Shown here: piece by piece, positions 7,415 through 14,781 of the stretch
Layout: the number at the start of each line of letters is the position of its first letter
How positions within the stretch are numbered: position 1 is the first letter of the stretch
Source of the DNA: Bauldia sp.
GTDB taxonomy: Bacteria > Pseudomonadota > Alphaproteobacteria > Rhizobiales > Kaistiaceae
Reading direction: 5' to 3'
Assembly (NCBI GenBank): GCA_020442065.1
Contig: JAGRKZ010000127.1
Location: forward strand, 1-42,510
DNA: 42,510 nucleotides
Notes under the pieces: model-generated
The model's database searches: none
Seen by the model: the letters and a program-made list of their open reading frames with translations, nothing else
Told to the model about the DNA's origin: nothing
Translations under genes and position numbers: made by a program

Positions 7415-8092
7415 ATGACCGGACGATTCCTCCTCATGGCCCCGGCGGATGCCGTCGCGGCGCAATTCGGCTGCGCGGTCGACTGGCTGGTGCCGCGCGC
7501 CAACATCGCGCCGGGCCAGCCGATCGCCGTCGTCCGGTCGCAGCGCGGACGGCGGGAGCTCGCGCTCGTGCGGTGGGGTTTCGTCCCCGGATGGGCGCGA
7601 GATCCGCAGCGGTTCTGCCCGGTGGCCAATGCCCGGGCAGAGGGCCTCGCCGACAAGCCGTCTTTCCGCGGCGCGCTCCAGTACCGGCGCTGTCTGGTGC
7701 CGGCGTCGGGCTGGTTCCACTGGGAGCGCGGCTCGGGCGGGCGGGCCCGGCCGTGGCTGGTTCGGCCGAAAGATGGCGGATTGATCGGCCTTGCCGGGTT
7801 ATGGGAGCCCTGGCTCGGCGCCGATGGCAGCGAGGTCGATGGTGCGGCGATCGTCACCATTGCCGCCAGCGCGGACCTTGCCGGGATCGCGGATCGGATG
7901 CCGGCGGTGATCCCGCCCGCGCTCTACGGTCGCTGGCTCGATGCGGACCATGTGCCCGCCGCTTCGGCGGCCGATCTGCTGCGCTCCGCCGATCCCGATT
8001 CGTTCGAGGCGGTGCCGGTCGACGAGCGGATTAACCGGGCCGGCAATGACGATCCGGGCCTCATTCCGCCGCTCCGCGCGGCGGGATCGTGA
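7415..8092 (+). CDS. SRAP (YedK/HMCES) family protein with substituted catalytic residues
   Basis: A 225-residue protein with the whole SRAP fold signature: GRF at the start, WGFVPGW (residues 54-60), NARAE (72-76), RRCLVPASGWFHW (91-103), AGLWE, RMPAV and a C-terminal INRAGNDDP. SRAP proteins shield abasic sites in single-stranded DNA through a covalent link to Cys2, helped by Asn, Glu and His. Here residue 2 is Thr (MTGRF instead of MCGRF), the Glu of the G-F-Y-E-W motif is His102, and the His before RMP is Ala159; only the Asn (72) is kept. No second start in this frame would restore MCGRF. It is probably a non-crosslinking paralogue. The ribosome site is weak. Confidence 0.85.
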   Translation: MTGRFLLMAPADAVAAQFGCAVDWLVPRANIAPGQPIAVVRSQRGRRELALVRWGFVPGWARDPQRFCPVANARAEGLADKPSFRGALQYRRCLVPASGWFHWERGSGGRARPWLVRPKDGGLIGLAGLWEPWLGADGSEVDGAAIVTIAASADLAGIADRMPAVIPPALYGRWLDADHVPAASAADLLRSADPDSFEAVPVDERINRAGNDDPGLIPPLRAAGS

Positions 8093-8153
8093 GGCCGCGG
8101 CGCTGGCTACCGCCTTCGAGGTTTCTGCTTGGCCTGGGTTAAGGGAGCCACGC

Positions 8154-8255
8154 GTGTCGCGGCCGCTCGCCTGGCGGCTCCTAGATCTCGCGATCGCCGC
8201 CGTGATGTGGGGCATCGCGATACGGCTCGGCGTCGACGTGTTCGCGACGACCTGA
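8154..8255 (+). CDS. Possible 33-residue single-pass membrane protein
   Basis: Short ORF starting at GTG with AAGGGAG about six bases upstream. The product begins MSRPLAWRLLDLAIAAVMWG and continues with a few residues to FATT, giving one hydrophobic helix of about 20 residues flanked by a basic N-terminus and an Asp-containing C-terminus. Codon use is GC3-rich like its neighbours. It is unrecognised and could be a chance ORF; the ribosome site and clean transmembrane profile are the only support. Confidence 0.4.
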   Translation: MSRPLAWRLLDLAIAAVMWGIAIRLGVDVFATT

Positions 8256-8265
8256 GCGCGCCGGT

Positions 8266-8430
8266 TCAGCGGTTGTTGGTCGGCTGCTCTTCCCGGGCGG
8301 GGTTGCGGAGCGCCGCAACGACCTCGGGGATCGCGACGCTGCGGTATTGCCGGGCCAGATCCTCCTGGCGCTCGAGCTCCGCCTTCGACGTGAAAGGACG
8401 TCGGTCGATTGCCTTCTTCTGGGCGGTCAT
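8266..8430 (-). CDS. Small hypothetical protein (54 aa)
   Basis: The frame is open far upstream, but the plausible protein starts at the ATG at 8430: MTAQKKAIDRRPFTSKAELE, then RQEDLARQYRSVAIPEVVAA and a short polar tail. It is helical, charged and without signal or membrane segment. It resembles small conserved alphaproteobacterial proteins, but I cannot name a family. A CRP-like palindrome lies 118 bp upstream at 8548-8561. Confidence 0.5.
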   Translation of the reverse strand: MTAQKKAIDRRPFTSKAELERQEDLARQYRSVAIPEVVAALRNPAREEQPTNNR

Positions 8431-8547
8431 GGTCGGGCCTCTACACACTTCTGCTTCGGTTCCACCCGGTGAAACGCGCCGGGCGCACGAGGCGCTGTCT
8501 CGGGAGACTTTGCGGCGGAATGATGAATGGTTCGTCACCGGACGGCA

Positions 8548-8561
8548 GTGACCGCCGTCAC
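8548..8561. promoter_or_regulatory. CRP/FNR-like palindrome GTGA-N6-TCAC
   Basis: GTGACCGCCGTCAC, a perfect palindromic GTGA-N6-TCAC within the longer context GCAGTGA...TCACAGG. The same extended context recurs upstream of two RTX genes (24495 and 28639), with a related form at 26722. It lies in the 242-bp gap between the 54-residue minus-strand gene (118 bp away) and the DUF1499 gene (112 bp away), so the target gene is ambiguous. Nothing else definite was seen in that gap except the inverted repeat CTTGCG-N8-CGCAAG near 8608. Confidence 0.45.
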
Positions 8562-8672
8562 AGGATCGCGAGCGTTGCCGTCGCGTCACACCTGGCGCGC
8601 CGCGGCTTGCGTCAGCCGGCGCAAGTCGATAGCTGACAGGGCAGCGCCTTTCGGCCACAGCGAAGGAATCCG

Positions 8673-9449
8673 ATGCCTGTCCGACTGCGGGAACGCCGGT
8701 CCCGACTGGCGCTTTGGGCGCAGCGGCTCGCGTTGCTCGCCGTGCCGGTGCTGGTCATCGCCGCCGTCGGGCATCGCGCCGGGCTGCTGGCCGCAACCCC
8801 CACCTACGCCGTCATGGCGCTCGGATTCTCGCTCGCCGCGCTCGGCGTGATCGCCGCGATCGCGGCGTTCGAAGGCATCTGGCGCGACGGCCGGAAGGGC
8901 ATCGGGCCGGCGTTGGCCGGGCTGTTGCTCGGGCTGCTGATTCTGGTGGTGCCGATCATGGGGGCGTGGAAGCTCGTCACCTATCCGCGCCTCACCGATA
9001 TCTCGACCGATCTCGACGATCCGCCGGCGTTTGCGCTGGCCCTCAGCGTCCGGCCCGCCGACGCGGCGCCGCTCGACCCGCCGGACGACGAGGAGGCGGA
9101 TCTTCAGCGCCAGGCCTATCCCGACATCCTCCCGCGCCACTATCCGGTAGGCACCGCCCGGGTGTTCGAGGATGCCCTTGCCATCGTCCAGAAGAGCGGC
9201 TGGACGATGCTCGGCTCGCAGCGGCCGGAGGAGCCCGACAATGTCGGGCGCATCGAAGCTGTCGCCACCACGATGCTGTTCGGCTTCGCCCAGGACATCG
9301 TCATCCGCATCGTCCCCGACGGCGAGGGGGCGCTGGTCGACATGCGCTCGGCGGCTCGTCACGGCGCCCATGACCTCGGCGCCAATGCCGACCGCATCCG
9401 TACTTTCTTCGCCCAGCTCGACGCCTCGCTCCAGGGCATCACCGAGTAG
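8673..9449 (+). CDS. DUF1499 membrane protein
   Basis: A 258-residue protein with three hydrophobic segments in the N-terminal half: LALLAVPVLVIAAVGHRAGL, then AVMALGFSLAALGVIAAIAA, then ALAGLLLGLLILVVPIMG. A soluble DUF1499 domain follows from about residue 105 (LTDISTDLDDPPAFA, GWTMLGSQRPEEPDNVGRIE, DMRSAARHGAHDLGANADRI). The motif D[IV]STD.ddPP and the final RSaSR.g..DlG.Na.Ri are diagnostic of this family, whose function is unknown. Its end overlaps the convergent MBL-fold gene by 11 bp. Confidence 0.85.
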   Translation: MPVRLRERRSRLALWAQRLALLAVPVLVIAAVGHRAGLLAATPTYAVMALGFSLAALGVIAAIAAFEGIWRDGRKGIGPALAGLLLGLLILVVPIMGAWKLVTYPRLTDISTDLDDPPAFALALSVRPADAAPLDPPDDEEADLQRQAYPDILPRHYPVGTARVFEDALAIVQKSGWTMLGSQRPEEPDNVGRIEAVATTMLFGFAQDIVIRIVPDGEGALVDMRSAARHGAHDLGANADRIRTFFAQLDASLQGITE

Positions 9450-10356
9450 GCGGGAGCGCTTGCGCCGGTGCGAACCGCCCGCCTTCGCCGGGCGGTCCCG
9501 CCTGCGTCACCAGCCCGCGACGGACGAGATCCTCAAGGTGAGCGAGGGCCGACAGTCTGGCCGCGACGAGAAGGCGGGGATCGGTGTCCCTGTAGATCGC
9601 CGCGACCATCTCCGGGATGGTGTGGTCGCCGGCCGCGATCCGGGCGAGGATCGCCGCCTCCCGCCCCTGGCGATGGCGGCGGAGCGCATCGATCCGGGCC
9701 TTGGCGTCTTCGACCGGCTCCCCGTGACCGGGGAGGAGGCGGGGCTCGGGACGTGCTTCCAGCCGGTCGAGCGAGGCCATGTAGGCCCCCATGGCCCCTT
9801 CGGGCGGGGCGACGATGCTGGGCGCCCATCCCATCACGTGATCGCCGGAAAAGACCACGCCGGCCGCCGGCAGGGCATAGGCGAGGTGGTTCATCGTATG
9901 GCCCGGGGTCGCCACCACCTCGATCGTCCAGCCATCGCCGTCGACCCGCTCGCCGTCGGCGATCACGAGATCGGGCGCGTGGGAGGTGTCGCCCGACTCG
10001 GCGAAGGCGTTGTCTTCGCCGGCGGCGAGCGCCCGGGCGAGGCGGTGGGGGCCGCCGGAGCGGACCGTAGCGCCGGTCGCAGCGGCAAGGGCGGGCAACG
10101 CGCCGGAATGATCGCGATGGGTATGGGTGAGGAAGATGTGCGTGACGGTCTCGCCGGCAAGCGCGGCGAGGATCGCTCCGACATGAGCCGCATCGTCCGG
10201 GCCAGGGTCGATCACGGCCACCCGCCCGGCGCCGACGACGTAGGTATTGGTGCCGTCCGCGGTGAAGGGGCCGGCGTTGGGGGCCACGACCCGGCGCACG
10301 CCCGGTGCGATGAGCGTCGCCACCGGCCTGGCGACGTCGGCATTGCTATCTGTCAT
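9439..10356 (-). CDS. MBL-fold metallo-hydrolase (LACTB2-like)
   Basis: A 305-residue protein with the metallo-beta-lactamase fold: THTHRDHSG (metal ligands His78, His80, Asp82, His83), TPGHTMNHLAY, FSGDHVMGWAPS and LLPGHGEP. A C-terminal winged-helix-like tail (about residues 215-290, HTIPEMVAAIYRDTDPRLL) is typical of the LACTB2/glyoxalase-II-like subgroup. The substrate is unknown. I chose the ATG at 10356 because the longer upstream extension to 10443 is compositionally unlike the protein. It is divergent from the MFS gene, with about 107 bp between starts. Confidence 0.86.
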   Translation of the reverse strand: MTDSNADVARPVATLIAPGVRRVVAPNAGPFTADGTNTYVVGAGRVAVIDPGPDDAAHVGAILAALAGETVTHIFLTHTHRDHSGALPALAAATGATVRSGGPHRLARALAAGEDNAFAESGDTSHAPDLVIADGERVDGDGWTIEVVATPGHTMNHLAYALPAAGVVFSGDHVMGWAPSIVAPPEGAMGAYMASLDRLEARPEPRLLPGHGEPVEDAKARIDALRRHRQGREAAILARIAAGDHTIPEMVAAIYRDTDPRLLVAARLSALAHLEDLVRRGLVTQAGPPGEGGRFAPAQALPPTR

Positions 10357-10463
10357 ACCCGTCTGCTTAGCATGGCGTGTTTCGCACTTGCAGCCGGTAC
10401 GGCCGGAGACTCGACTGCGTTCACCGCCATGTCCCCGCACCACGAAGCGCCGAGGAAGACGAC

Positions 10464-11858
10464 GTGATCACGACGGGCGAAGCCACCAGCCCCGCCTCCA
10501 GCGCAGCGCGGCGCGCCGTGTTCGGCTGGATCATGTTCGACTGGGCGACCCAGCCCTTCTTCTCGTTGATTCTCACCTTCGTCTTCGCCCCGTACTTCGC
10601 GGCGCACCTCGCCGCCGATCCGGTCGCCGGCCAGGCGGAGTGGGGCTACGCGACCGCCGTGGCCGGCCTCGCCATCGCCGGACTGTCACCGGTGCTGGGT
10701 TCGATCGCCGATGCCGGCGGCGGACGCAAGCACTGGATCGCCGGCTTCTCGCTCCTGCTCGTTGCGGGCTCCACGGCGCTGTGGTGGGCGGCGCCGGGAA
10801 TGGCCGGTTCGGCAGCGCTCGCCCTGGTGGCCTTCGCCATCGCGACCGTCGGCGCCGAGTTCGCGACTGTCTTCAACAACGCCATGATGCCGGGTCTGGT
10901 CGAGGATGGCCGGCTCGGCGGCCTTTCCGGCACCGGATGGGGGGTGGGCTATCTGGGCGGCCTCGTCAGCCTCGTGCTCATGCTCGGCCTGATGGTCGCC
11001 GACCCGAGCACCGGCCGGACGCTGTTCGGCGTCGCGCCCATCTTCGGCCTCGATCCCGCGACCTACGAGGGCGACCGCGCCGCGGGGCCATTCTCCGCTC
11101 TGTGGTATGTGATCTTCGTCCTGCCGCTGTTCCTGTTCACGCCCGATGTGCCGCGCCGCTTGCCGCTCCGGCGCGCGATCGGGGAGGGGCTCGGCAATCT
11201 CGGCGCGACTCTCGGCGGTCTCCGGCGCCACGCCAACACGCTGCGCTTCCTGCTCGCCAACATGATCTACAAGGACGGCCTTGCCGCGCTCTTCGCCTTC
11301 GGCGGCATCTACGCGACCGGCGTCTTTGGCTGGACCACGACCGAAGTCGGCGTCTTCGGCATCCTCATCATTGTCGCTGCCACCGTCGGCGCGCTGGCCG
11401 GCGGGCGTCTCGACGACCGGATCGGACCGAAGAAGGTGATCCTCGGCTCGCTGGTGGTGCTCGCGGTTGCGAGTCTCGGCATCCTGTCGATCGACCGCGA
11501 TCACGTCGCCTTCGTCATTCCGGTGGCGCCAGCGGACAGCGACGCGCTGTTTGCCGGCATCGGCGAGAAGGTCTACCTGCTCCTCGGAGCCGCGATCGGC
11601 ATCGTCGCCGGGCCGCTCCAGGCGGCGAGCCGGACCCTGATGATCCGCATCAGCCCGCCGGAGAAGCTCACCGAGTTCTTTGGCCTGTTCGCGCTGTCGG
11701 GCAAGGTGACGAGCTTCGCCGGGCCGGTGCTGGTCGCCTCCCTCACGGCGCTGTCCGGCAGCCAGCGGGTCGGCATCTCGGTGCTGGTGGCGTTCTTCGT
11801 GGTGGCGCTGTGGGCCATGGCGCCGGTGCGCGTGGCCGGACCGGCACCTGCGCCCTGA
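10464..11858 (+). CDS. UMF1-type MFS transporter
   Basis: A 464-residue polytopic inner-membrane protein of the UMF1/Atg22-like branch of the major facilitator superfamily. The family opening FGWIMFDWATQPFFSLILTF is seen near the N-terminus, the loop GSIADAGGGRKHWI follows the second helix, and twelve or so hydrophobic segments can be counted. The substrate is unknown. The GTG at 10464 with GAGGAAG upstream is preferred; the ATG at 10377 would add a basic, non-homologous leader. Downstream comes tRNA-Pro on the other strand. Confidence 0.85.
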   Translation: MITTGEATSPASSAARRAVFGWIMFDWATQPFFSLILTFVFAPYFAAHLAADPVAGQAEWGYATAVAGLAIAGLSPVLGSIADAGGGRKHWIAGFSLLLVAGSTALWWAAPGMAGSAALALVAFAIATVGAEFATVFNNAMMPGLVEDGRLGGLSGTGWGVGYLGGLVSLVLMLGLMVADPSTGRTLFGVAPIFGLDPATYEGDRAAGPFSALWYVIFVLPLFLFTPDVPRRLPLRRAIGEGLGNLGATLGGLRRHANTLRFLLANMIYKDGLAALFAFGGIYATGVFGWTTTEVGVFGILIIVAATVGALAGGRLDDRIGPKKVILGSLVVLAVASLGILSIDRDHVAFVIPVAPADSDALFAGIGEKVYLLLGAAIGIVAGPLQAASRTLMIRISPPEKLTEFFGLFALSGKVTSFAGPVLVASLTALSGSQRVGISVLVAFFVVALWAMAPVRVAGPAPAP

Positions 11859-11939
11859 CGTCCACGCGCTGGGCGGAGGCGGTGCAAGAAACTGCCCCCA
11901 AAAACTGCCCCTTGAGGGGTGTCGCCATCAGCCAAGTAT

Positions 11940-12016
11940 TGGTCGGAGTGGCAGGATTTGAACCTGCGACCCCCTGCTCCCGAAGCAGGTGCGCTACCAG
12001 GCTGCGCTACACTCCG
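11940..12016 (-). tRNA. tRNA-Pro (anticodon CGG)
   Basis: Reading the minus strand, the acceptor arms CGGAGTG and CACTCCG pair perfectly. The anticodon stem CCTGC/GCAGG encloses the loop TTCGGGA, giving anticodon CGG. The T-arm GCAGGTTCAAATCCTGC is canonical. Discriminator A is followed by an encoded CCA (positions 11942-11940). Total length is 77 with CCA. Confidence 0.96.
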
Positions 12017-12155
12017 GCCGCTGGCGAGGCGTCTTATAGACACTTCTCCGTCGTTCCGACAAGGCCGGTGTTGGCCTTTGCGCCGGCGCCGGCGAGCGTC
12101 GGAAGGGTGGTTCGGACTTGAAGGACGATGGCCTTCGGCCATAGGGTCGATCCGC

Positions 12156-13157
12156 ATGGGGGATCGCAAGAAGTCACCGGTCAGGAAGAACGGCGCGGAG
12201 GCGGTCGACGGGGTTGCGTACCGCCACCTGCTCATCACCCGTTACAACATCGTCAGCGGCTTCGCGGCCGCCGGCGGCTTCGATCCTCTTGACCCGGCGT
12301 GGCTCGAACATCGCGAGGCGCTGTTCCTGCGGTTCTGCGCGCCTTCGGTGGCGCGCCAGACGGTACGGGACTTCGAGTGGGTGTTGCTCGTCCACCCCGC
12401 AACGCCGGAGCGCTTTCGCGAGCCCCTGGCCCGCCACGCCCGGCTCCTTCCGGCCGACAACCTCAACGACGGGGTCGACAAGCTCACCCGGTCGATACCG
12501 GACGACGACAAGCTCCTCGTCACCAGCCGCGTCGACAACGACGACGCACTCGCCCCCGACTATATCGCCACCGCCCGGAAAGCCGCCCTTCGCTACCGTC
12601 AGGGAGCGCGATCGGCGGCCTCGATGGCCTACGGTCTGCGGGTTGACCTCGAATCGATGCGGGCGCGCGGCATCCACCACACGCACTGTCCGTTCGTGAC
12701 GATGGTCGAGACGGTGCGCCCGTTTCGATCGGTCGTCTGGTATCCCCACAACAAGATCGACAACGCCTGTCCCTTGACGGCGGTCACGACCGTCCGCCCG
12801 ATGTGGCTCCAGACCCTGCACGGTCGCAACGTCACCAACCACACCCACTGGGATGCCCATGTGTCCGGCGCCATCGACGCCGGGCTGTATGCGGACCGCT
12901 TCCCGGGGCTCGAGGGGACGACCCCCGCCCAGTCCCATCCCCGGCTGAGGCTCGTGACAATGGGCTTGGGAGCGGCCGGCAAGGGGGACAATGCGGGGAA
13001 GTCCCACGGCAAGGGGGACAAGGCGGGGAAATCCCGCGGCAAGGGGGACAAGGCCGGGAAGTCCCGCGGCAAGAGCGGGACGAAGCCGGGGACACGCGGC
13101 CAGGGCAAAAAACGCCGGACAGCGCGGCCGTCGGGGTCGGGCGCAAAGGTTCGGTAA
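12156..13157 (+). CDS. Putative rhamnosyltransferase-like protein with Lys/Gly repeat tail
   Basis: A 333-residue protein whose first ~270 residues match the putative rhamnosyl transferase family: LFLRFCAPSVARQTVRDFEW, VLLVHPATPERFREPLA and LLVTSRVDNDDALAPDYIA, where DND is the likely nucleotide-sugar/metal site of a GT-A-like fold. The last ~60 residues are low-complexity and strongly basic, built from three near-identical 10-residue units (GKGDKAGKSR) and a degenerate continuation. The ATG at 12156 starts just before recognisable sequence. It lies alone between two tRNA genes. Acceptor and donor are unknown. Confidence 0.75.
   Translation: MGDRKKSPVRKNGAEAVDGVAYRHLLITRYNIVSGFAAAGGFDPLDPAWLEHREALFLRFCAPSVARQTVRDFEWVLLVHPATPERFREPLARHARLLPADNLNDGVDKLTRSIPDDDKLLVTSRVDNDDALAPDYIATARKAALRYRQGARSAASMAYGLRVDLESMRARGIHHTHCPFVTMVETVRPFRSVVWYPHNKIDNACPLTAVTTVRPMWLQTLHGRNVTNHTHWDAHVSGAIDAGLYADRFPGLEGTTPAQSHPRLRLVTMGLGAAGKGDNAGKSHGKGDKAGKSRGKGDKAGKSRGKSGTKPGTRGQGKKRRTARPSGSGAKVR
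12978..13067 (+). repeat. Three tandem 30-bp units inside a coding tail
   Basis: Three consecutive 30-bp units start GGCAAGGGGGACAA at 12978, 13008 and 13038. They differ at only a few positions and are followed by a partial degenerate unit. They are in frame and encode (GKGDxAGKSx)3 at the C-terminus of the rhamnosyltransferase-like protein. Unit length divisible by three and retained frame suggest slippage expansion tolerated in a disordered tail. Confidence 0.9.
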
Positions 13158-13267
13158 GACCGACGACAGGACCGGGTCGGCCGGCGGCAACGGCGCGGTC
13201 GGGAAACGGCCATTTGGCCGTGCAGGCGCGTCCGGCTTGCGCTATATGGGCCCGCCGACGGCGCGAA

Positions 13268-13341
13268 TGGGGCGTGGCCAAGCGGTAAGGCAACGGGTTT
13301 TGGTCCCGTGATCCCAGGTTCGAATCCTGGCGCCCCAGCCA
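13268..13341 (+). tRNA. tRNA-Gln (anticodon TTG)
   Basis: Acceptor arms TGGGGCG and CGCCCCA pair perfectly. The anticodon stem ACGGG/CCCGT encloses loop TTTTGGT, giving anticodon TTG. The T-arm CCAGGTTCGAATCCTGG is canonical. Discriminator G is followed by encoded CCA. No integrase or attachment-site repeat was seen beside it. Confidence 0.96.
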
Positions 13342-13506
13342 TCGGCAGCGTGTTCGACCCTGATTCCCGAGGGCCCCGACGTGTGGCGGGCGTCGGATGG
13401 CGCCCACGGGTGGCAGGGTTTTTGTTAAACTTTGCTGGGCTAGAAACGCTCCAAGATTGACCATAGGCGGCGGATTGGTCAGGCTCAAATGGGAGAAGCC
13501 TGTCAT

Positions 13507-13728
13507 ATGTCCAAGTTCGTCAGTCTTTATGACGCAAGGAACGACCTGCCCAATCTCGTCGATCGCGCTGCCGCCGGCGAGGAGATCGTCATCGCCAAGA
13601 ACGGGATGCCCTATGCCAAGCTGGTCCCGCTGCCGAACCGGGGCGGTCCGCGAAAGCCCGGCGACGACGAGAAGATCACCTACATTGCCGGCGAGGGCGA
13701 GGCGGAGGCCGGCGGCCGCGCTTCCTGA
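13507..13728 (+). CDS. Phd/YefM-type antitoxin without an adjacent toxin
   Basis: A 73-residue protein with the prevent-host-death/Phd fold: FVSLYDARNDLPNLVDRAAA, then GEEIVIAKNGMPYAKLVPLP. The N-terminal half would dimerise and bind DNA. The C-terminal toxin-binding tail is short and acidic (GDDEKITYIAGEGEAEAGGR) rather than the usual aromatic/acidic helix. The ATG at 13507 is preferred over 13489 because GGAGAAG lies at suitable spacing. No PIN or RelE/Doc toxin ORF is found within the 45 bp before the next gene, nor upstream of the tRNA, so it looks solitary. Confidence 0.75.
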   Translation: MSKFVSLYDARNDLPNLVDRAAAGEEIVIAKNGMPYAKLVPLPNRGGPRKPGDDEKITYIAGEGEAEAGGRAS

Positions 13729-13773
13729 CGTCGTGCTGGGGGACATCCCGGCGGCCGCGGCGCCGAGGCCGGC

Positions 13774-14781
13774 GTGACCGGGCTCCCCGACGAGATCATC
13801 ACCAGACTGGTTGGCCTCGGGCTCGCCGACGCCGATGCGCCGCCCTCAGCCACGCGGCTGACCGGCGGTGTCTCCTCCGACATCTGGCGGGTCACCGCGG
13901 GCGGGCGCGTCTATTGCGTCAAGCGGGCGATGGCCAAGCTCGCCGTCAAGGACGACTGGTTCGCTCCCGTCGAGCGCAATCGCTACGAGCGCCAATGGTA
14001 CGAGATCGCGGCCGCCCGGGTGCCCGGGGCCGCGCCGCAGGTGCTGGCCTTCGACGACGAGGCGATGTTCTTCGTCATGGAGTGGCTCGATCCGGCCGAT
14101 CACCGGCTGTGGAAGGCCGACCTCATGGCCGGCCGCGTCGACCAGGGGCTGGCCGCCGCGGTCGGCACCAAGCTCGTGGCCATCCATGCCGCCACGGCCG
14201 GCGACCCTGCGGTGGCCGCGTTGTTCCCGACCGGGCCCCTGTTCGAGGCGCTGCGGCTCGAGCCCTATCTCCGCGCCACCGCCCGCCGCCATCCCGATCT
14301 CGCCGGCCGGCTCGAAGGCCTTGCCGACCGCACCGCAGCGACCGCGGTGGCCCTCGTCCACGGCGACGTCAGCCCCAAGAACATCATGGCGGGGCCGACC
14401 GGCCCGGTCTTCCTCGACGCCGAATGCGCCTGGTATGGCGACCCGGCCTTCGATCTTGCCTTCTGCCTCAACCACCTCCTGCTCAAGTGCCTCGCCGCGC
14501 CGACGGCCGCGCCGGAGTTCCTGGCGGCCTTCGACCGGCTTCGCGACGCCTATCTCGCCGGCGTGACCTGGGAGCCGGGACAGGCACTGGAGTCGCGGGC
14601 GGCATCGCTCCTGCCCGGCCTGTTCCTTGCCCGGGTGGACGGGAAGTCGCCGGTCGAATACGTCACCCGGGACGAGGACCGCGACCGCGTGCGGCGAGTC
14701 GCGACGCCTCTCATTGCCCGGCCGCCCGAAACGCTGGCGGCGGTTCGGGAGGCGTGGGCCGGGGAGATCGGACTTGGCTGA
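13774..14781 (+). CDS. APH/choline-kinase-type phosphotransferase
   Basis: A 335-residue kinase-fold protein. N-lobe: LTGGVSSDIWRV as the nucleotide loop, with CVKRAM providing the Lys. C-lobe: LVHGDVSPKNIM (catalytic loop; Asp is the base, Asn binds metal) and VFLDAECAWYGDPAFDLAF (metal-binding Asp). This fits the aminoglycoside phosphotransferase/choline kinase superfamily, which phosphorylates small hydroxylated molecules. It starts at GTG 13774 and overlaps the enolase-like gene by 8 bp (TTGGCTGA), implying translational coupling; a sugar- or cyclitol-like substrate feeding that enzyme is inference only. Confidence 0.8.
   Translation: MTGLPDEIITRLVGLGLADADAPPSATRLTGGVSSDIWRVTAGGRVYCVKRAMAKLAVKDDWFAPVERNRYERQWYEIAAARVPGAAPQVLAFDDEAMFFVMEWLDPADHRLWKADLMAGRVDQGLAAAVGTKLVAIHAATAGDPAVAALFPTGPLFEALRLEPYLRATARRHPDLAGRLEGLADRTAATAVALVHGDVSPKNIMAGPTGPVFLDAECAWYGDPAFDLAFCLNHLLLKCLAAPTAAPEFLAAFDRLRDAYLAGVTWEPGQALESRAASLLPGLFLARVDGKSPVEYVTRDEDRDRVRRVATPLIARPPETLAAVREAWAGEIGLG

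Noticed and set aside
11886..11920. Repeated AACTGCCCC and the small CCCC-TTGA-GGGG hairpin after the MFS gene considered as a terminator
   Set aside because: The stem is only four base pairs and has no T-run; too weak to call.
12978..13067. Regular 30-bp repeats considered as a CRISPR fragment
   Set aside because: The units are contiguous without spacers and in frame within a coding tail.
13342..13506. Spacer after tRNA-Gln examined for a prophage or island boundary
   Set aside because: No repeat of the tRNA 3' end and no integrase were found; a possible TTGACC near 13457 lacks a good -10.
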